Shown: positions 1 through 8,325, numbered from the stretch's first letter. The stretch: DNA of 18,891 bases from Rhizobiaceae bacterium (GCA_020696915.1 JAJFMR010000039.1:1-18891); one strand, 5' to 3'. The notes: generated by a model from the sequence alone, not told the origin. Numbers and translations are program-made.

Positions 1-66
1 GATCCAGTGCGTGGTTGAAACCATGCCGAAGGTTCCGGCGAGTTCCGGCCTGGTCGTGAATGTCAT
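1..66 (-). CDS. Gamma-glutamyltransferase family protein, N-terminal fragment
   Basis: A minus-strand frame opens with ATG at 66-64 and runs off the left edge after 22 codons. It reads MTFTTRPELAGTFGMV followed by STTHWI. The pattern of RPE, GTFG and STHWI near the N-terminus matches what I recall of gamma-glutamyltransferase-like (Ntn hydrolase) proteins of rhizobia, which cleave gamma-glutamyl bonds such as that in glutathione. The ATG overlaps the stop codon of the upstream AbrB-family gene (ATGA), so the two are probably translationally coupled in one operon. Only the extreme N-terminus is visible: the catalytic threonine and every other diagnostic motif lie outside the window. The family call therefore rests on a short resemblance from memory; that a coding region starts here is more certain. 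Confidence 0.6.
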   Translation of the reverse strand, partial: MTFTTRPELAGTFGMVSTTHWI

Positions 67-1160
67 GGTGCCTCCTCGTCGGCCGTCCGGTTTTCTTTCG
101 TCGGGGCAGCGGGGCCGCGCCCGAAGATCTTTGCCGCCATCGGGGCGCCGGTGATGACCACCAGGACGCGCACGACATGGTGCACGACGACGAAACCGAG
201 ATCGGCGCCCACGACAATCGCCAGCATGGCCATCTCGGCCTGGCCGCCCGGCGCGAAGGCAAGGAACGCCTCGACCGGTGATGCAAGGCCGGCCAGCACC
301 ACGATCTCGGAGAAGATGGCGGCGAGCGCGGCCAGGACCAGCACGAAGGCGACGCCGGAAGCGATATCGCGCCGCACCTCGGCGAGCGTCACCCCCGTAT
401 AGTCCGCTCCGATGCGAACCCCGATGAAGAACTGCGCGGCCAGCATCGCTTCGGCCGGGGGGCGGTTGTGGATGAGGCCTGCGAGCGACAGCGCGCCCGT
501 CACGAACAAAGGCCCGAGGACCGCCGCCCCGAACAGGCCGATGCGCTTGCCTCCTCTCCAGCCGACGAACGCCGCCGCCGCCATCAGCGCGAGTTCGAGC
601 GCCGGCAGGTCGGCGGCAGGCGCGCCGATCGGATTGTCGATCGTCGCGCCGAACCCCCAGGTGACGATGATCGGGGCAAGCACCATGAGGATCAACACGC
701 GCGAGGCGTGAATGAGCGACAGGGCGCGCGGATTGCCGCCGGCTTCCGCCCCGAACAGCACCATGTCCTGCAGCCCGCCCGGCATCGAGGCGTACCAGGC
801 GGTAGCCGGGTCATAGCGGCACAGGCGCTGGAAGAACGGCACTCCCACCATGCCGATGACCACGATGTAGAGCGGCACCAGCGCCACCGACATGGCCATC
901 GACGGCAGCTGGGCAATCGTTGCCGGCGTTATCGAAGCGCCAACCGCCACGCCGAGAACGGCCCGGGCGGCGTCCCCGACCTCGGCCGTGCCACGCAGCG
1001 GCGCGCCTGCCAGGGCAGCCAGGAGGCAAGCAGTCATCGGGCCGAACATCAAGGGCAGCGGCAGATCCGCGAGCAGGAACGCCACCGCGCCGACGAAGCC
1101 GAAGGCCGCCGTCATCATCGTCCGGCCAAAGGCCGAACGCGGATGGTACTTTGCTGGCAT
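63..1160 (-). CDS. AbrB-family membrane protein (putative transporter)
   Basis: A 365-residue, very hydrophobic protein with about ten predicted membrane segments, typical in length and content of the Pfam AbrB family. Despite the name, this is a membrane family unrelated to the Bacillus AbrB regulator; members have been called putative ammonia monooxygenase or transporters, and the substrate is unknown. The two halves carry a related motif, around residues 126-158 (starting MPGGLQDM, ending HASRVLIL) and 303-335 (starting APGGQAEM, ending HHVVRVLVV), as expected of the duplicated AbrB domain. The frame stays open far upstream into the gcv leader, but family length, the hydrophobic start and a GAAGGGCG purine stretch a few bases upstream favour ATG 1160. 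The tail after residue 348 is hydrophilic. It is divergent from the gcv operon and overlaps the next gene by 4 bp. Confidence 0.85.
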   Translation of the reverse strand: MPAKYHPRSAFGRTMMTAAFGFVGAVAFLLADLPLPLMFGPMTACLLAALAGAPLRGTAEVGDAARAVLGVAVGASITPATIAQLPSMAMSVALVPLYIVVIGMVGVPFFQRLCRYDPATAWYASMPGGLQDMVLFGAEAGGNPRALSLIHASRVLILMVLAPIIVTWGFGATIDNPIGAPAADLPALELALMAAAAFVGWRGGKRIGLFGAAVLGPLFVTGALSLAGLIHNRPPAEAMLAAQFFIGVRIGADYTGVTLAEVRRDIASGVAFVLVLAALAAIFSEIVVLAGLASPVEAFLAFAPGGQAEMAMLAIVVGADLGFVVVHHVVRVLVVITGAPMAAKIFGRGPAAPTKENRTADEEAP

Positions 1161-1322
1161 TCGCGCCCTTCTGCGGCCAATGCGTGCTGTGAGGGCGTAT
1201 TGGTACAGGTGAGCACAAAAGACAAGGGAGGTCGGGTGCGCCAGCCCTGGCTTCGGCTCGCGCCTTCGTCTCCGATTTGGAGCCCCTCGGTTTCCCGAGC
1301 GCGAGAAGGCCCAAGGCGAGGC

Positions 1323-1351
1323 GTGACAAAGCGTGCGCCATCGGCTAATCA
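1323..1351 (+). promoter_or_regulatory. Candidate sigma-70 promoter of the gcv operon
   Basis: GTGACA (1323-1328) and TAATCA (1346-1351) are separated by 17 bases. This would place the transcript start near 1358, about 20 nt before the first glycine aptamer. The -35 is good and the -10 weak. The position just ahead of the riboswitch is the main support. Confidence 0.35.
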
Positions 1352-1380
1352 CAATGCGTCGAGGGCCTTGCGAGGCTCTG

Positions 1381-1562
1381 CCTGTCCGCGGGAGAGAGCG
1401 GCCGAAAGGCCGTCGCCGAAGGGGAAATCGCCCGAAATCTCTCAGGCAAAGGGAACCGTGGACAGGTGAGACACTCTGGAAAGTCGGGGACAGCCCCCGC
1501 GCCGAAGGTGTAAGCGAAGCCGGCCCTGCCGGTCGCGCGAGTCTCTCAGGCTTCAGACAGAG
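1381..1562 (+). promoter_or_regulatory. Tandem glycine riboswitch (two aptamers)
   Basis: This is the leader of gcvT and contains two consecutive glycine aptamers. Aptamer I spans 1381-1466: its P1 helix pairs CCTGTCC (1381-1387) with GGACAGG (1460-1466) and encloses GCGGGAGAGA, GCCGAAGGGG and TCTCAGGCAAAGG. Aptamer II spans 1474-1562: P1 pairs CTCTG (1474-1478) with CAGAG (1558-1562) and encloses GCCGAAGGTG and GTCTCTCAGGC. These are the conserved core elements of the Rfam glycine riboswitch. Glycine binding typically turns on the glycine cleavage genes, which fits the gcvTHP operon 53 nt downstream. I see no U-rich terminator between aptamer II and the start codon, so control at translation is more likely than transcription attenuation. 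Confidence 0.95.
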
Positions 1563-1613
1563 GGGCACGGAAATGGTCGCGTCCGCGGCCGATTGCGTGC
1601 GGCTCTGGAGAAG
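1551..1613 (+). promoter_or_regulatory. Probable expression platform: helix masking the gcvT Shine-Dalgarno
   Basis: The SD region CTCTGGAGAAG (1603-1613) nearly repeats the 5' strand of the aptamer II P1 helix, CTCTGGAAAG (1474-1483). CAGAG (1558-1562) can therefore pair either with 1474-1478 (aptamer folded) or with CTCTG 1603-1607. In the second state CTTC (1551-1554) also pairs with GAAG (1610-1613), giving a 9-bp helix with a small internal loop that hides GGAGAAG. CCGC (1583-1586) and GCGG (1599-1602) can form an inner stem. The model is that glycine stabilises P1 and frees the SD. The pairings are visible in the sequence; the mechanism is inference. Confidence 0.55.
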
Positions 1614-1615
1614 AC

Positions 1616-2716
1616 ATGAACGGCGAAGCGACCAGAAAACTCCCCCTCGCGGATCTGCACGAGCACGCCGGAGCACGGTTCGGTCCGTTCGCCGGCTGGT
1701 CGATGCCGCTCACCTATCCACCCGGCGTGATGAAGGAACATCTCCACACGCGCGAGCATGCCGGACTGTTCGACATCTCGCACATGAAGCTCTTCGAGGT
1801 GGCGGGAAGAGATGCGGCTCTGCTGCTTTCGAGGGCCTGCCCCCTGGATGCCGGGGCGCTCGAATCGGGGCAGTCGAGACTGACCTTCTTTCTCAATCTC
1901 TCGGCCGGCATTCTCGACGACCTGATCGTCACGCGGCTGGGCCCCGACCGGTTCATGGTGGTCGCCAACGCCGGCAACGCTGCGAGCGACGAGGCGCATC
2001 TGCGCGCCGTGGCCGCGGAGTTCGACTGCACCGTCGATCCGCTCGATCGCGTTTTCCTCGCCATACAGGGGCCTGAAGCATGGGCGGTGCTGTCGCGCGC
2101 CGGCATCGAGACGGGCGCGCTCACCTTCATGCAGGGGATGGAACCGCGGCCGGGCTGGTTCATGAGCCGCTCGGGTTATACCGGCGAGGACGGTTTCGAG
2201 ATCGGCCTGCCGGAAACCGATGCGCGCGAACTGGTCGGAAAACTCCTGGCCGACGACCGGACCATGTGGGTCGGGCTCGCCGCCCGCGACAGCCTTCGTC
2301 TCGAGGCCGGGCTGTGCCTGCACGGCCAGGACATCGGGCCTGAGACGGATCCGGTGACGGCCGCGCTGCTGTGGGCCGTGCCCAAGGGACTGCGCGAAGG
2401 CGGCTCGTTCATCGGGGCGGACGCGTTGCGCGGGGTCATCGCCCGCGGCGCCTCCGAAAAGCGGGTCGGGCTGAAGCCCGAGGGCCGGCAGCCGGTGCGC
2501 GCAGGTGCCGCCCTGGTGGACGAGGAGGGCAACGCCGTCGGCCGCGTCACCTCGGGCGGTTTCGGTCCGTCGGTCGGCCATCCCGTCGCCATGGGCTACC
2601 TCGCGCAAGGCATCGCCCGGCCCGGAACCAAAGTATTCGCCGATGTGCGGGGCGCAAAGATCCCCGTCCACGTCCACGCGCTCCCCTTCATGCCGCATCG
2701 CTACCGCAAAGGATGA
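1616..2716 (+). CDS. gcvT: Aminomethyltransferase (glycine cleavage T protein)
   Basis: T protein of the glycine cleavage system. It takes the aminomethyl group from lipoylated H protein, passes the one-carbon unit to tetrahydrofolate and releases ammonia. The 366-residue length is normal. Visible family motifs are FAGWSMPLTY (25-34), LFDISHM (51-57), GILDDLIV (98-105, containing the conserved aspartates near the folate and substrate site), SRSGYTGEDGFEI (184-196) and ARDSLRLEAGLCL (223-235). The barrel-like C-terminal domain contains VTSGGFGPSV. ATG 1616 is preceded by GGAG at 1607-1610. First gene of gcvTHP: gcvH starts 4 bp after its stop. Expression is expected to follow glycine through the riboswitch upstream. 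Confidence 0.97.
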   Translation: MNGEATRKLPLADLHEHAGARFGPFAGWSMPLTYPPGVMKEHLHTREHAGLFDISHMKLFEVAGRDAALLLSRACPLDAGALESGQSRLTFFLNLSAGILDDLIVTRLGPDRFMVVANAGNAASDEAHLRAVAAEFDCTVDPLDRVFLAIQGPEAWAVLSRAGIETGALTFMQGMEPRPGWFMSRSGYTGEDGFEIGLPETDARELVGKLLADDRTMWVGLAARDSLRLEAGLCLHGQDIGPETDPVTAALLWAVPKGLREGGSFIGADALRGVIARGASEKRVGLKPEGRQPVRAGAALVDEEGNAVGRVTSGGFGPSVGHPVAMGYLAQGIARPGTKVFADVRGAKIPVHVHALPFMPHRYRKG

Positions 2717-2720
2717 CCCG

Positions 2721-3089
2721 ATGGCTGACGTCTATTTCACCGAGGATCACGAATGGCTCCGCGTCGAGGGCGGGGTCGCTACCGTTGGCATCACCGACTA
2801 CGCGCAAGAGCAGCTTGGCGACCTGGTCTTCGTCGAACTGCCCGAGGCGGGGCGCAAGGTCGCCAAGGGCGACGTCGCCGTCGTCGTCGAGTCGGTGAAG
2901 GCCGCTTCGGACGTCTACGCCCCGGCGGACGGCGAGATTGTCGAAGCCAACGGCGCGCTTGGCGCGGACCCCGCGCTGGTCAACTCGGCGGCCATGGGCG
3001 AAGGCTGGCTGTGGAAGATGAAGCTTGCCGACGAGAGCCAGCTTGTCGGCCTCATGGACGAGGCCGCCTACAAGACGCATATCGGCTGA
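2721..3089 (+). CDS. gcvH: Glycine cleavage system H protein
   Basis: Small lipoyl carrier (122 residues) that shuttles the aminomethyl intermediate between the P, T and L proteins. The start MADVYFTEDHEWL is the usual H-protein N-terminus. The lipoyl-attachment lysine is K60 in VVVESVKAASDVYAP, and the biotinyl/lipoyl-type fold continues through GEIVEANGAL. The frame is open upstream inside gcvT, but homology and position fix the start at ATG 2721, 4 bp after the gcvT stop. gcvP follows 9 bp downstream, so the three genes are almost certainly one transcript. Nothing unusual is seen. Confidence 0.97.
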   Translation: MADVYFTEDHEWLRVEGGVATVGITDYAQEQLGDLVFVELPEAGRKVAKGDVAVVVESVKAASDVYAPADGEIVEANGALGADPALVNSAAMGEGWLWKMKLADESQLVGLMDEAAYKTHIG

Positions 3090-3098
3090 GAGGACGAA

Positions 3099-5909
3099 AT
3101 GGCAGACAACAGTGCCGAATTCTCCGGGCGCCATATCGGCCCGGGACCAAACGACGCAAGGGCCATGCTGGCAACGCTCGGCGTGCCTTCACTGGAAACG
3201 CTGATCTCCCAGACCGTTCCGCGGTCGATACGGCTCGACCGTTCGCTCGCCCTTCCGGGAGCCGCAACCGAAGCCCAGGCGCTTGCCGAGCTTGCCGAAA
3301 AGATGGGCCGCAACCACGTGCTCAAGAGCTTTATCGGCCAAGGCTACCACGGCTGCCGGGTTCCGCCTGTCATCCAGCGCAATCTGTTCGAGAATCCGGC
3401 CTGGTATACGGCCTATACGCCCTACCAGGCGGAAATCAGCCAGGGCCGCCTGGAGATGCTGTTCAACTTCCAGACGCTGGTCACCGAACTGACCGGTCTC
3501 CCGGTCGCAGCCGCCTCGCTTCTCGACGAAGCCACGGCAGTGGCCGAGGCGGTCTCTGTCGCGCTCCGCCATCACCGCGACCAGCGCAGCCGCGTCGTGC
3601 TGGCCGGCGAACTCCACCCGCAGGTCGCCGACGTCCTTGCGACTCGCGGCGAGCCGATGGGACTGGAGATCGACGGCGGCGACATCGACGAGAGCGTCGC
3701 CGCCCTGATTGTGCCCTGGCCGGACACGCACGGCGTCTTTGGCGATCACGCGTCAAGCATCGCAAAGGCCCGGGCGGCGGGCGCACTTGTCATTTTCGAC
3801 GCCGACCCGCTGGCGCTGACCCTTGCCGACGCTCCCGCCAAGCTTGGCGCCGACATGGCGGTCGGCTCCATGCAGCGCTTCGGCGTTCCCATGGGTTTCG
3901 GGGGTCCGCATGCGGGCTATCTCGCCGTGTCGGAGAAACTGACGAGGCTGATACCCGGCCGTCTTGTCGGCCAGTCGATCGACACCAGGGGCCGGACGGC
4001 CTATCGCCTGGCGCTGCAAACCCGCGAGCAGCACATCCGCCGCGACAAGGCCACCTCCAACATCTGCACCGCCCAGGCGCTGCTCGCCAACATGACGACG
4101 GCTTTCGCGATCTGGCACGGGCCGCAGGGCCTGCAGATCCTGGCCATGCGGGTCCACGCGCTTGCCGCCCGCTTTGCCGCTGGCATGGAGGCCGCCGGAT
4201 TGTCCATTCGTGGGAAAACCATCTTCGACACTGTCACGGTGAGGGCCGAAGGGGGCGCCGGGAAGATTGCGTCGGCTGCCGAAAAGACGGGGAGGCTCGT
4301 CAGGATCGTCGATGCCGACCATGTCGGCGTAAGCTTCGACCAGACCTCGCTCGAGGAGGACCTTTATGCGCTCGCAGCGCTGTTCGGAGCCACGCCGCCG
4401 GCCGAGGCAGCGTCGAGGCTCCCCGGCAGGCCGCGCGACGAGAGCTTCATGTCGCAGCCGGTGTTCCACGAGACGCGCTCCGAGACCGAGATGATGCGGT
4501 TCCTGCGCCGGCTTGCCGACAAGGACCTGGCGCTCGACCGGACCATGATCCCGCTCGGCTCCTGCACGATGAAGCTCAATGCGGCGGCGGAGATGATGCC
4601 GGTATCGTGGCCGAGCGTCGCGAACATGCACCCCTTCGCCCCGCCCGAGCACGCCCGGGGCTACCGGGCCATGACCGACGAGCTGGAGCGCTGGCTGGCC
4701 GAGATCACCGGCTTCGACGCCGTCTCGCTGCAGCCCAATGCCGGCAGCCAGGGGGAATATGCCGGACTTCTGGCCATTCGCCGCTTTCATGAATCGCGCG
4801 GCGATGCGCACCGCCGCGTCTGTCTCATCCCCTCCTCCGCACACGGCACCAATCCGGCGAGCGCGTCCATGGCTGGCATGGACGTCGTGGTGGTTCGCTG
4901 CACCGACAATGGCGACATCGACCTCGCCGATCTGAAGGCCAAGGCCGCCGGGCACGCGCCGAATCTCGCCGCCCTGATGCTCACCTACCCCTCCACCCAT
5001 GGTGTTTTCGAGGAAGGCGTCAGGGACATCGTCGCCATCGTCCACGAGCATGGCGGACAGGTCTATTTCGACGGGGCCAATCTCAACGCGCTGGTCGGCC
5101 TCGCCCGGCCGGGCGACATCGGCGCCGACGTCTGCCACATGAACCTGCACAAGACCTTCTGCATCCCGCATGGCGGCGGCGGGCCAGGTGTCGGACCGAT
5201 CGGAGTCAAGGCGCATCTCGGGCCATTCCTGCCCGGCCATGTTTCGGAAGGCGGAGCCCATGCGGTCGCCGGGGCAGCCTACGGCAGCGCCTCCATCCTG
5301 CCGATCACCTGGATGTATATCAGGATGATGGGTGCGGCCGGCCTGAAACAGGCAACCGAGGTCGCCATTCTCAGCGCCAACTACATCGCCGAGCGTCTCA
5401 AGGCGCACTATCCGGTCTTGTATCGGGGCCGCAACGGCCGCGTCGCGCATGAGTGCATCCTCGACACCCGCCTGCTGAAGGAAACGGCCGGGGTCGGCGT
5501 GGAGGACGTTGCCAAACGCCTCATCGACTATGGCTTCCACGCTCCCACCATGTCGTGGCCGGTGGCCGGGACGCTGATGGTCGAACCGACGGAATCGGAG
5601 CCGCTCGAAGAGATCGAGCGCTTCTGCGAGGCGATGATTTCCATTGCCCGGGAGGCGGAGCGCGTCGCAAGCGGCGAGTGGCCGAAGGACGACAACCCGC
5701 TGGTCAATGCCCCGCATACCGCGGCAGAAACGCTCGCCCCCGACTGGGCTCACCCCTATTCGCGGCTGGAGGCGGCGTATCCGGCAAGCGATCCCCACAC
5801 CGCAGCCAAATACTGGCCCCCCGTCTCGCGGATCGACAACGTCGCCGGCGACCGCAACCTGGTCTGCTCCTGTCCGCCGGTCACCGAATACCTGGGGGCC
5901 GCCGAGTAG
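3099..5909 (+). CDS. gcvP: Glycine dehydrogenase (decarboxylating), P protein
   Basis: PLP enzyme that decarboxylates glycine and loads the remaining aminomethyl group onto lipoyl-H protein. At 936 residues it is the fused, homodimeric form in which two aminotransferase-like halves are joined; some bacteria split them into gcvPA and gcvPB. The N-terminus SGRHIGPG is typical. The second half contains PLGSCTMKLNA, the serine- and glycine-rich stretch SAHGTNPASA, and the PLP-binding lysine K685 in MNLHKTFCIPHGGGGPG. The C-terminal region ends CSCPPV. A GAGAGGA ribosome binding site overlaps the gcvH stop. Last gene of the operon. The fourth component (L protein, dihydrolipoyl dehydrogenase) is not in this window and is normally encoded elsewhere. 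Confidence 0.97.
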   Translation: MADNSAEFSGRHIGPGPNDARAMLATLGVPSLETLISQTVPRSIRLDRSLALPGAATEAQALAELAEKMGRNHVLKSFIGQGYHGCRVPPVIQRNLFENPAWYTAYTPYQAEISQGRLEMLFNFQTLVTELTGLPVAAASLLDEATAVAEAVSVALRHHRDQRSRVVLAGELHPQVADVLATRGEPMGLEIDGGDIDESVAALIVPWPDTHGVFGDHASSIAKARAAGALVIFDADPLALTLADAPAKLGADMAVGSMQRFGVPMGFGGPHAGYLAVSEKLTRLIPGRLVGQSIDTRGRTAYRLALQTREQHIRRDKATSNICTAQALLANMTTAFAIWHGPQGLQILAMRVHALAARFAAGMEAAGLSIRGKTIFDTVTVRAEGGAGKIASAAEKTGRLVRIVDADHVGVSFDQTSLEEDLYALAALFGATPPAEAASRLPGRPRDESFMSQPVFHETRSETEMMRFLRRLADKDLALDRTMIPLGSCTMKLNAAAEMMPVSWPSVANMHPFAPPEHARGYRAMTDELERWLAEITGFDAVSLQPNAGSQGEYAGLLAIRRFHESRGDAHRRVCLIPSSAHGTNPASASMAGMDVVVVRCTDNGDIDLADLKAKAAGHAPNLAALMLTYPSTHGVFEEGVRDIVAIVHEHGGQVYFDGANLNALVGLARPGDIGADVCHMNLHKTFCIPHGGGGPGVGPIGVKAHLGPFLPGHVSEGGAHAVAGAAYGSASILPITWMYIRMMGAAGLKQATEVAILSANYIAERLKAHYPVLYRGRNGRVAHECILDTRLLKETAGVGVEDVAKRLIDYGFHAPTMSWPVAGTLMVEPTESEPLEEIERFCEAMISIAREAERVASGEWPKDDNPLVNAPHTAAETLAPDWAHPYSRLEAAYPASDPHTAAKYWPPVSRIDNVAGDRNLVCSCPPVTEYLGAAE

Positions 5910-5925
5910 GGGGCCACGTCTTCGT

Positions 5926-5975
5926 CCGTGAGCAATGGTGCCGTCCGCGACCGTGGACCGACACTCCGCTCACGG
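5926..5975 (+). terminator. Long-looped inverted repeat after gcvP, possible terminator
   Basis: CCGTGAGC (5926-5933) pairs perfectly with GCTCACGG (5968-5975), starting 17 bp after the gcvP stop. Inside, GTCC can pair with GGAC. There is no T-run after it, so it would be Rho-assisted or only mRNA-stabilising. The rest of the gcvP-parE gap (5910-6155) shows no gene and no promoter that I could place with confidence. Confidence 0.3.
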
Positions 5976-6155
5976 GCAGACGCGGCGCAGTCCGCAGACG
6001 TAACCCGGGACTTCCGGCGAGTTCGGGCGCCCGGCGCCGAGCCTATCCCTCTTTTGCATGGCTGACCGAACGGAACGGGAACCGCTGTCATCGAATGGCC
6101 AAACCATGGCAGTATGGCGAGACGATTCGAGGGGACATGGATCAGCAGCACACCT

Positions 6156-8207
6156 ATGGATGACGGAAACGACCTCTTTGCCAATCTGGACAAGCCGGTG
6201 GCGGTAGCCCGCACCGCCGCGCGGCGGCCCCCCGACCCTCTGGTGCAGGCCGCGGCTAAGAAGAGCGCTCACCTCAGGGACGGCAGCGAGGGTTATGACG
6301 CCAGCCACATCGAGGTGCTCGAAGGGTTGGAGCCGGTGCGCCGGCGGCCGGGCATGTACATCGGCGGCACCGACGAGAAGGCGCTGCATCATCTCTTTGC
6401 CGAGGTCATCGACAATTCGATGGACGAGGCGGTCGCCGGCCACGCCAGCTTCATAGAGGTCGAGCTTGGCGCCGACGGTTTCCTCACCGTAACCGACAAT
6501 GGCCGCGGCATTCCTGTCGATCCGCACCCCAAGTTCCCGAAGAAGTCGGCGCTGGAAGTCATCATGTGCACGCTGCATGCCGGCGGCAAGTTCGACTCCA
6601 AGGTGTACGAGACGTCGGGTGGCCTGCACGGTGTCGGCGTTTCCGTCGTCAACGCACTGTCTGATCAGCTCGTGGTCGAGGTGGCGCGGGGCCGGCAACT
6701 CTATCGGCAGAGTTTCGCGCGCGGCATTCCGCAAGGCCGGCTGGAATTACTCGGCGAGGTGCACAACCGCCGCGGCACCACGATCCGTTTCCATCCCGAT
6801 CCCGACATTTTCGGAAAAGGCGCCGCCTTCGATCCCGCGCGGCTCTATCGGATGGCACGCTCGAAAGCCTATCTGTTCGGGGGCGTGAACATAAGGTGGT
6901 CGTGCGCTCCCCTGCTCATCAAGGACAAAACGCCGACCAAGGCGGAGTTTCATTTTCCCGGCGGCCTAAAAGACTATCTGGCGGCTTCGCTCGGCGACGA
7001 GATCCAGGTCACGCGCGAGATCTTCGCCGGCAAGAGCGAACGGCAGGGCGGCCACGGCTCGCTCGAATGGGCAGTCACCTGGTATGGCGGCGACGGATTC
7101 GTCAACTCCTACTGCAACACGATACCGACGGCCGAAGGCGGCACGCACGAGGCCGGGTTCCGCAATGTGCTGACCCGCGGCCTGAAGGCCTATGCCGAAC
7201 TGGCCGGCAACAAGCGCGCGGCGATCGTCACCGGCGACGACGTGATGATGTCTGCGGCGGGCATGCTCTCGGTGTTCATCCGCGAGCCGGAGTTCGTCGG
7301 CCAGACCAAGGACAGGCTGGCCACGGTCGAGGCGATCCGCATCGTCGAGCAGGCCATGCGCGATCCCTTCGACCACTGGCTCGCCGACAACCCGCAGGAA
7401 GCCTCCAAGCTGCTGGACTGGGTCATAGCGCGCGCCGACGAACGCCTGCGCCGCCGCCAGGAGAAGGAGATTTCCCGCAAGACCGCAGTGCGCAAGCTGC
7501 GGCTTCCGGGAAAGCTCGCCGACTGCACACAGAATGCCGCCGCCGGAGCCGAGCTCTTCATCGTCGAGGGAGATTCGGCCGGCGGCTCGGCCAAGCAGGC
7601 ACGCGACCGCGCCATGCAGGCGGTGCTGCCGCTGCGCGGCAAGATCCTGAACGTCGCCAGCGCCGGCAGCGACAAGCTCAATGCCAACCAGCAGATCGCC
7701 GATCTCATCCAGGCGCTCGGCTGCGGCACGCGCAGCCGCTACCGCGAGGACGACCTGCGCTACGACCGCGTCATCATCATGACCGACGCCGACGTCGACG
7801 GCGCGCACATCGCCTCGCTGCTGATTACCTTCTTCTATCAGGAAATGCCGCAGCTGATCCGCGGCGGCCATCTCTACATGGCCGTGCCGCCGCTCTACCG
7901 CATCAGCCAGGGCGGCAAGGTCATGTATGCGCGCGACGATGCCCACAAGGCCGAGTTGCTCAGGACCGAATTCGCCGGCCGCGGCAAGGTCGAGATTGGC
8001 CGCTTCAAGGGACTTGGCGAGATGATGGCAGCCCAGCTCAAGGAAACCACCATGCACCCGAAGAAGCGCACGCTGCTCCGGGTAGATCTCGATGACCAGG
8101 AAGCGACGACGAAGTCGGCGGTCGATGCCCTGATGGGTTCGAAACCGGAGGCGCGCTTCCGGTTCATCCAGGAACGCGCGGAATTCGTCCAGGAGCTTGA
8201 TATATAG
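6156..8207 (+). CDS. parE: DNA topoisomerase IV subunit B
   Basis: ATPase subunit of the type II topoisomerase that separates replicated chromosomes; the partner ParC is not in this window. As called it has 683 residues, shorter than a typical GyrB and right for alphaproteobacterial ParE. The GHKL ATPase domain shows EVIDNSMDEAVAG, DNGRGIPVD and GGLHGVGVSVVNALS. The Toprim domain shows EGDSAGGSAKQARDR from E471, PLRGKILNV, and the metal-binding DADVD at 544-548. GRFKGLGEMMA and the C-terminal VDALMG follow. The start is uncertain: ATG 6156 (MDDGNDLFANL) fits homologues as I remember them but has no good SD, and an in-frame ATG at 6114 would add 14 residues. GyrB is the main alternative and is disfavoured by length and sequence flavour. 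Confidence 0.93.
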   Translation: MDDGNDLFANLDKPVAVARTAARRPPDPLVQAAAKKSAHLRDGSEGYDASHIEVLEGLEPVRRRPGMYIGGTDEKALHHLFAEVIDNSMDEAVAGHASFIEVELGADGFLTVTDNGRGIPVDPHPKFPKKSALEVIMCTLHAGGKFDSKVYETSGGLHGVGVSVVNALSDQLVVEVARGRQLYRQSFARGIPQGRLELLGEVHNRRGTTIRFHPDPDIFGKGAAFDPARLYRMARSKAYLFGGVNIRWSCAPLLIKDKTPTKAEFHFPGGLKDYLAASLGDEIQVTREIFAGKSERQGGHGSLEWAVTWYGGDGFVNSYCNTIPTAEGGTHEAGFRNVLTRGLKAYAELAGNKRAAIVTGDDVMMSAAGMLSVFIREPEFVGQTKDRLATVEAIRIVEQAMRDPFDHWLADNPQEASKLLDWVIARADERLRRRQEKEISRKTAVRKLRLPGKLADCTQNAAAGAELFIVEGDSAGGSAKQARDRAMQAVLPLRGKILNVASAGSDKLNANQQIADLIQALGCGTRSRYREDDLRYDRVIIMTDADVDGAHIASLLITFFYQEMPQLIRGGHLYMAVPPLYRISQGGKVMYARDDAHKAELLRTEFAGRGKVEIGRFKGLGEMMAAQLKETTMHPKKRTLLRVDLDDQEATTKSAVDALMGSKPEARFRFIQERAEFVQELDI

Positions 8208-8233
8208 GCGTATAGCGCGTCCAGCAGCGCCTC

Positions 8234-8268
8234 GCACCGTTGCCGGTGCAGGCAGCCTGCCCGCACCG
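8234..8268. terminator. Overlapping hairpins between convergent parE and DUF2336 gene
   Basis: Three arms occur in a row: GCACCG (8234-8239), CGGTGC (8244-8249) and GCACCG (8263-8268). The middle arm can pair with the first (6 bp, TTGC loop) or with the third. The latter is extended by GGCA/TGCC across one mismatch to about 10 bp. It lies 26 bp after the parE stop. There is no T-run on either strand, so intrinsic termination is only a possibility. Confidence 0.35.
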
Positions 8269-8325
8269 ACACGCGGGACATCGTCCGGCCTCCGCCGCTG
8301 TTTCTACCCGGGTCGGCAGGGCGCT

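Noticed and set aside
63..1676. 537-residue version of the AbrB-family protein starting at 1676
   Set aside because: The first 172 residues would be arginine-rich and antisense to the riboswitch and gcvT start; the family-like protein starts at 1160.
2753..4792. Long open frame of 679 codons on the plus strand overlapping gcvH and gcvP
   Set aside because: Arginine- and glycine-rich, low-complexity translation in a shifted frame of well-identified genes, as expected in high-GC coding DNA.
3753..5798. Antisense open frame of 681 codons opposite gcvP
   Set aside because: Mirrors the codon bias of gcvP, has no recognisable domain or ribosome binding site, and lies wholly inside a conserved gene.
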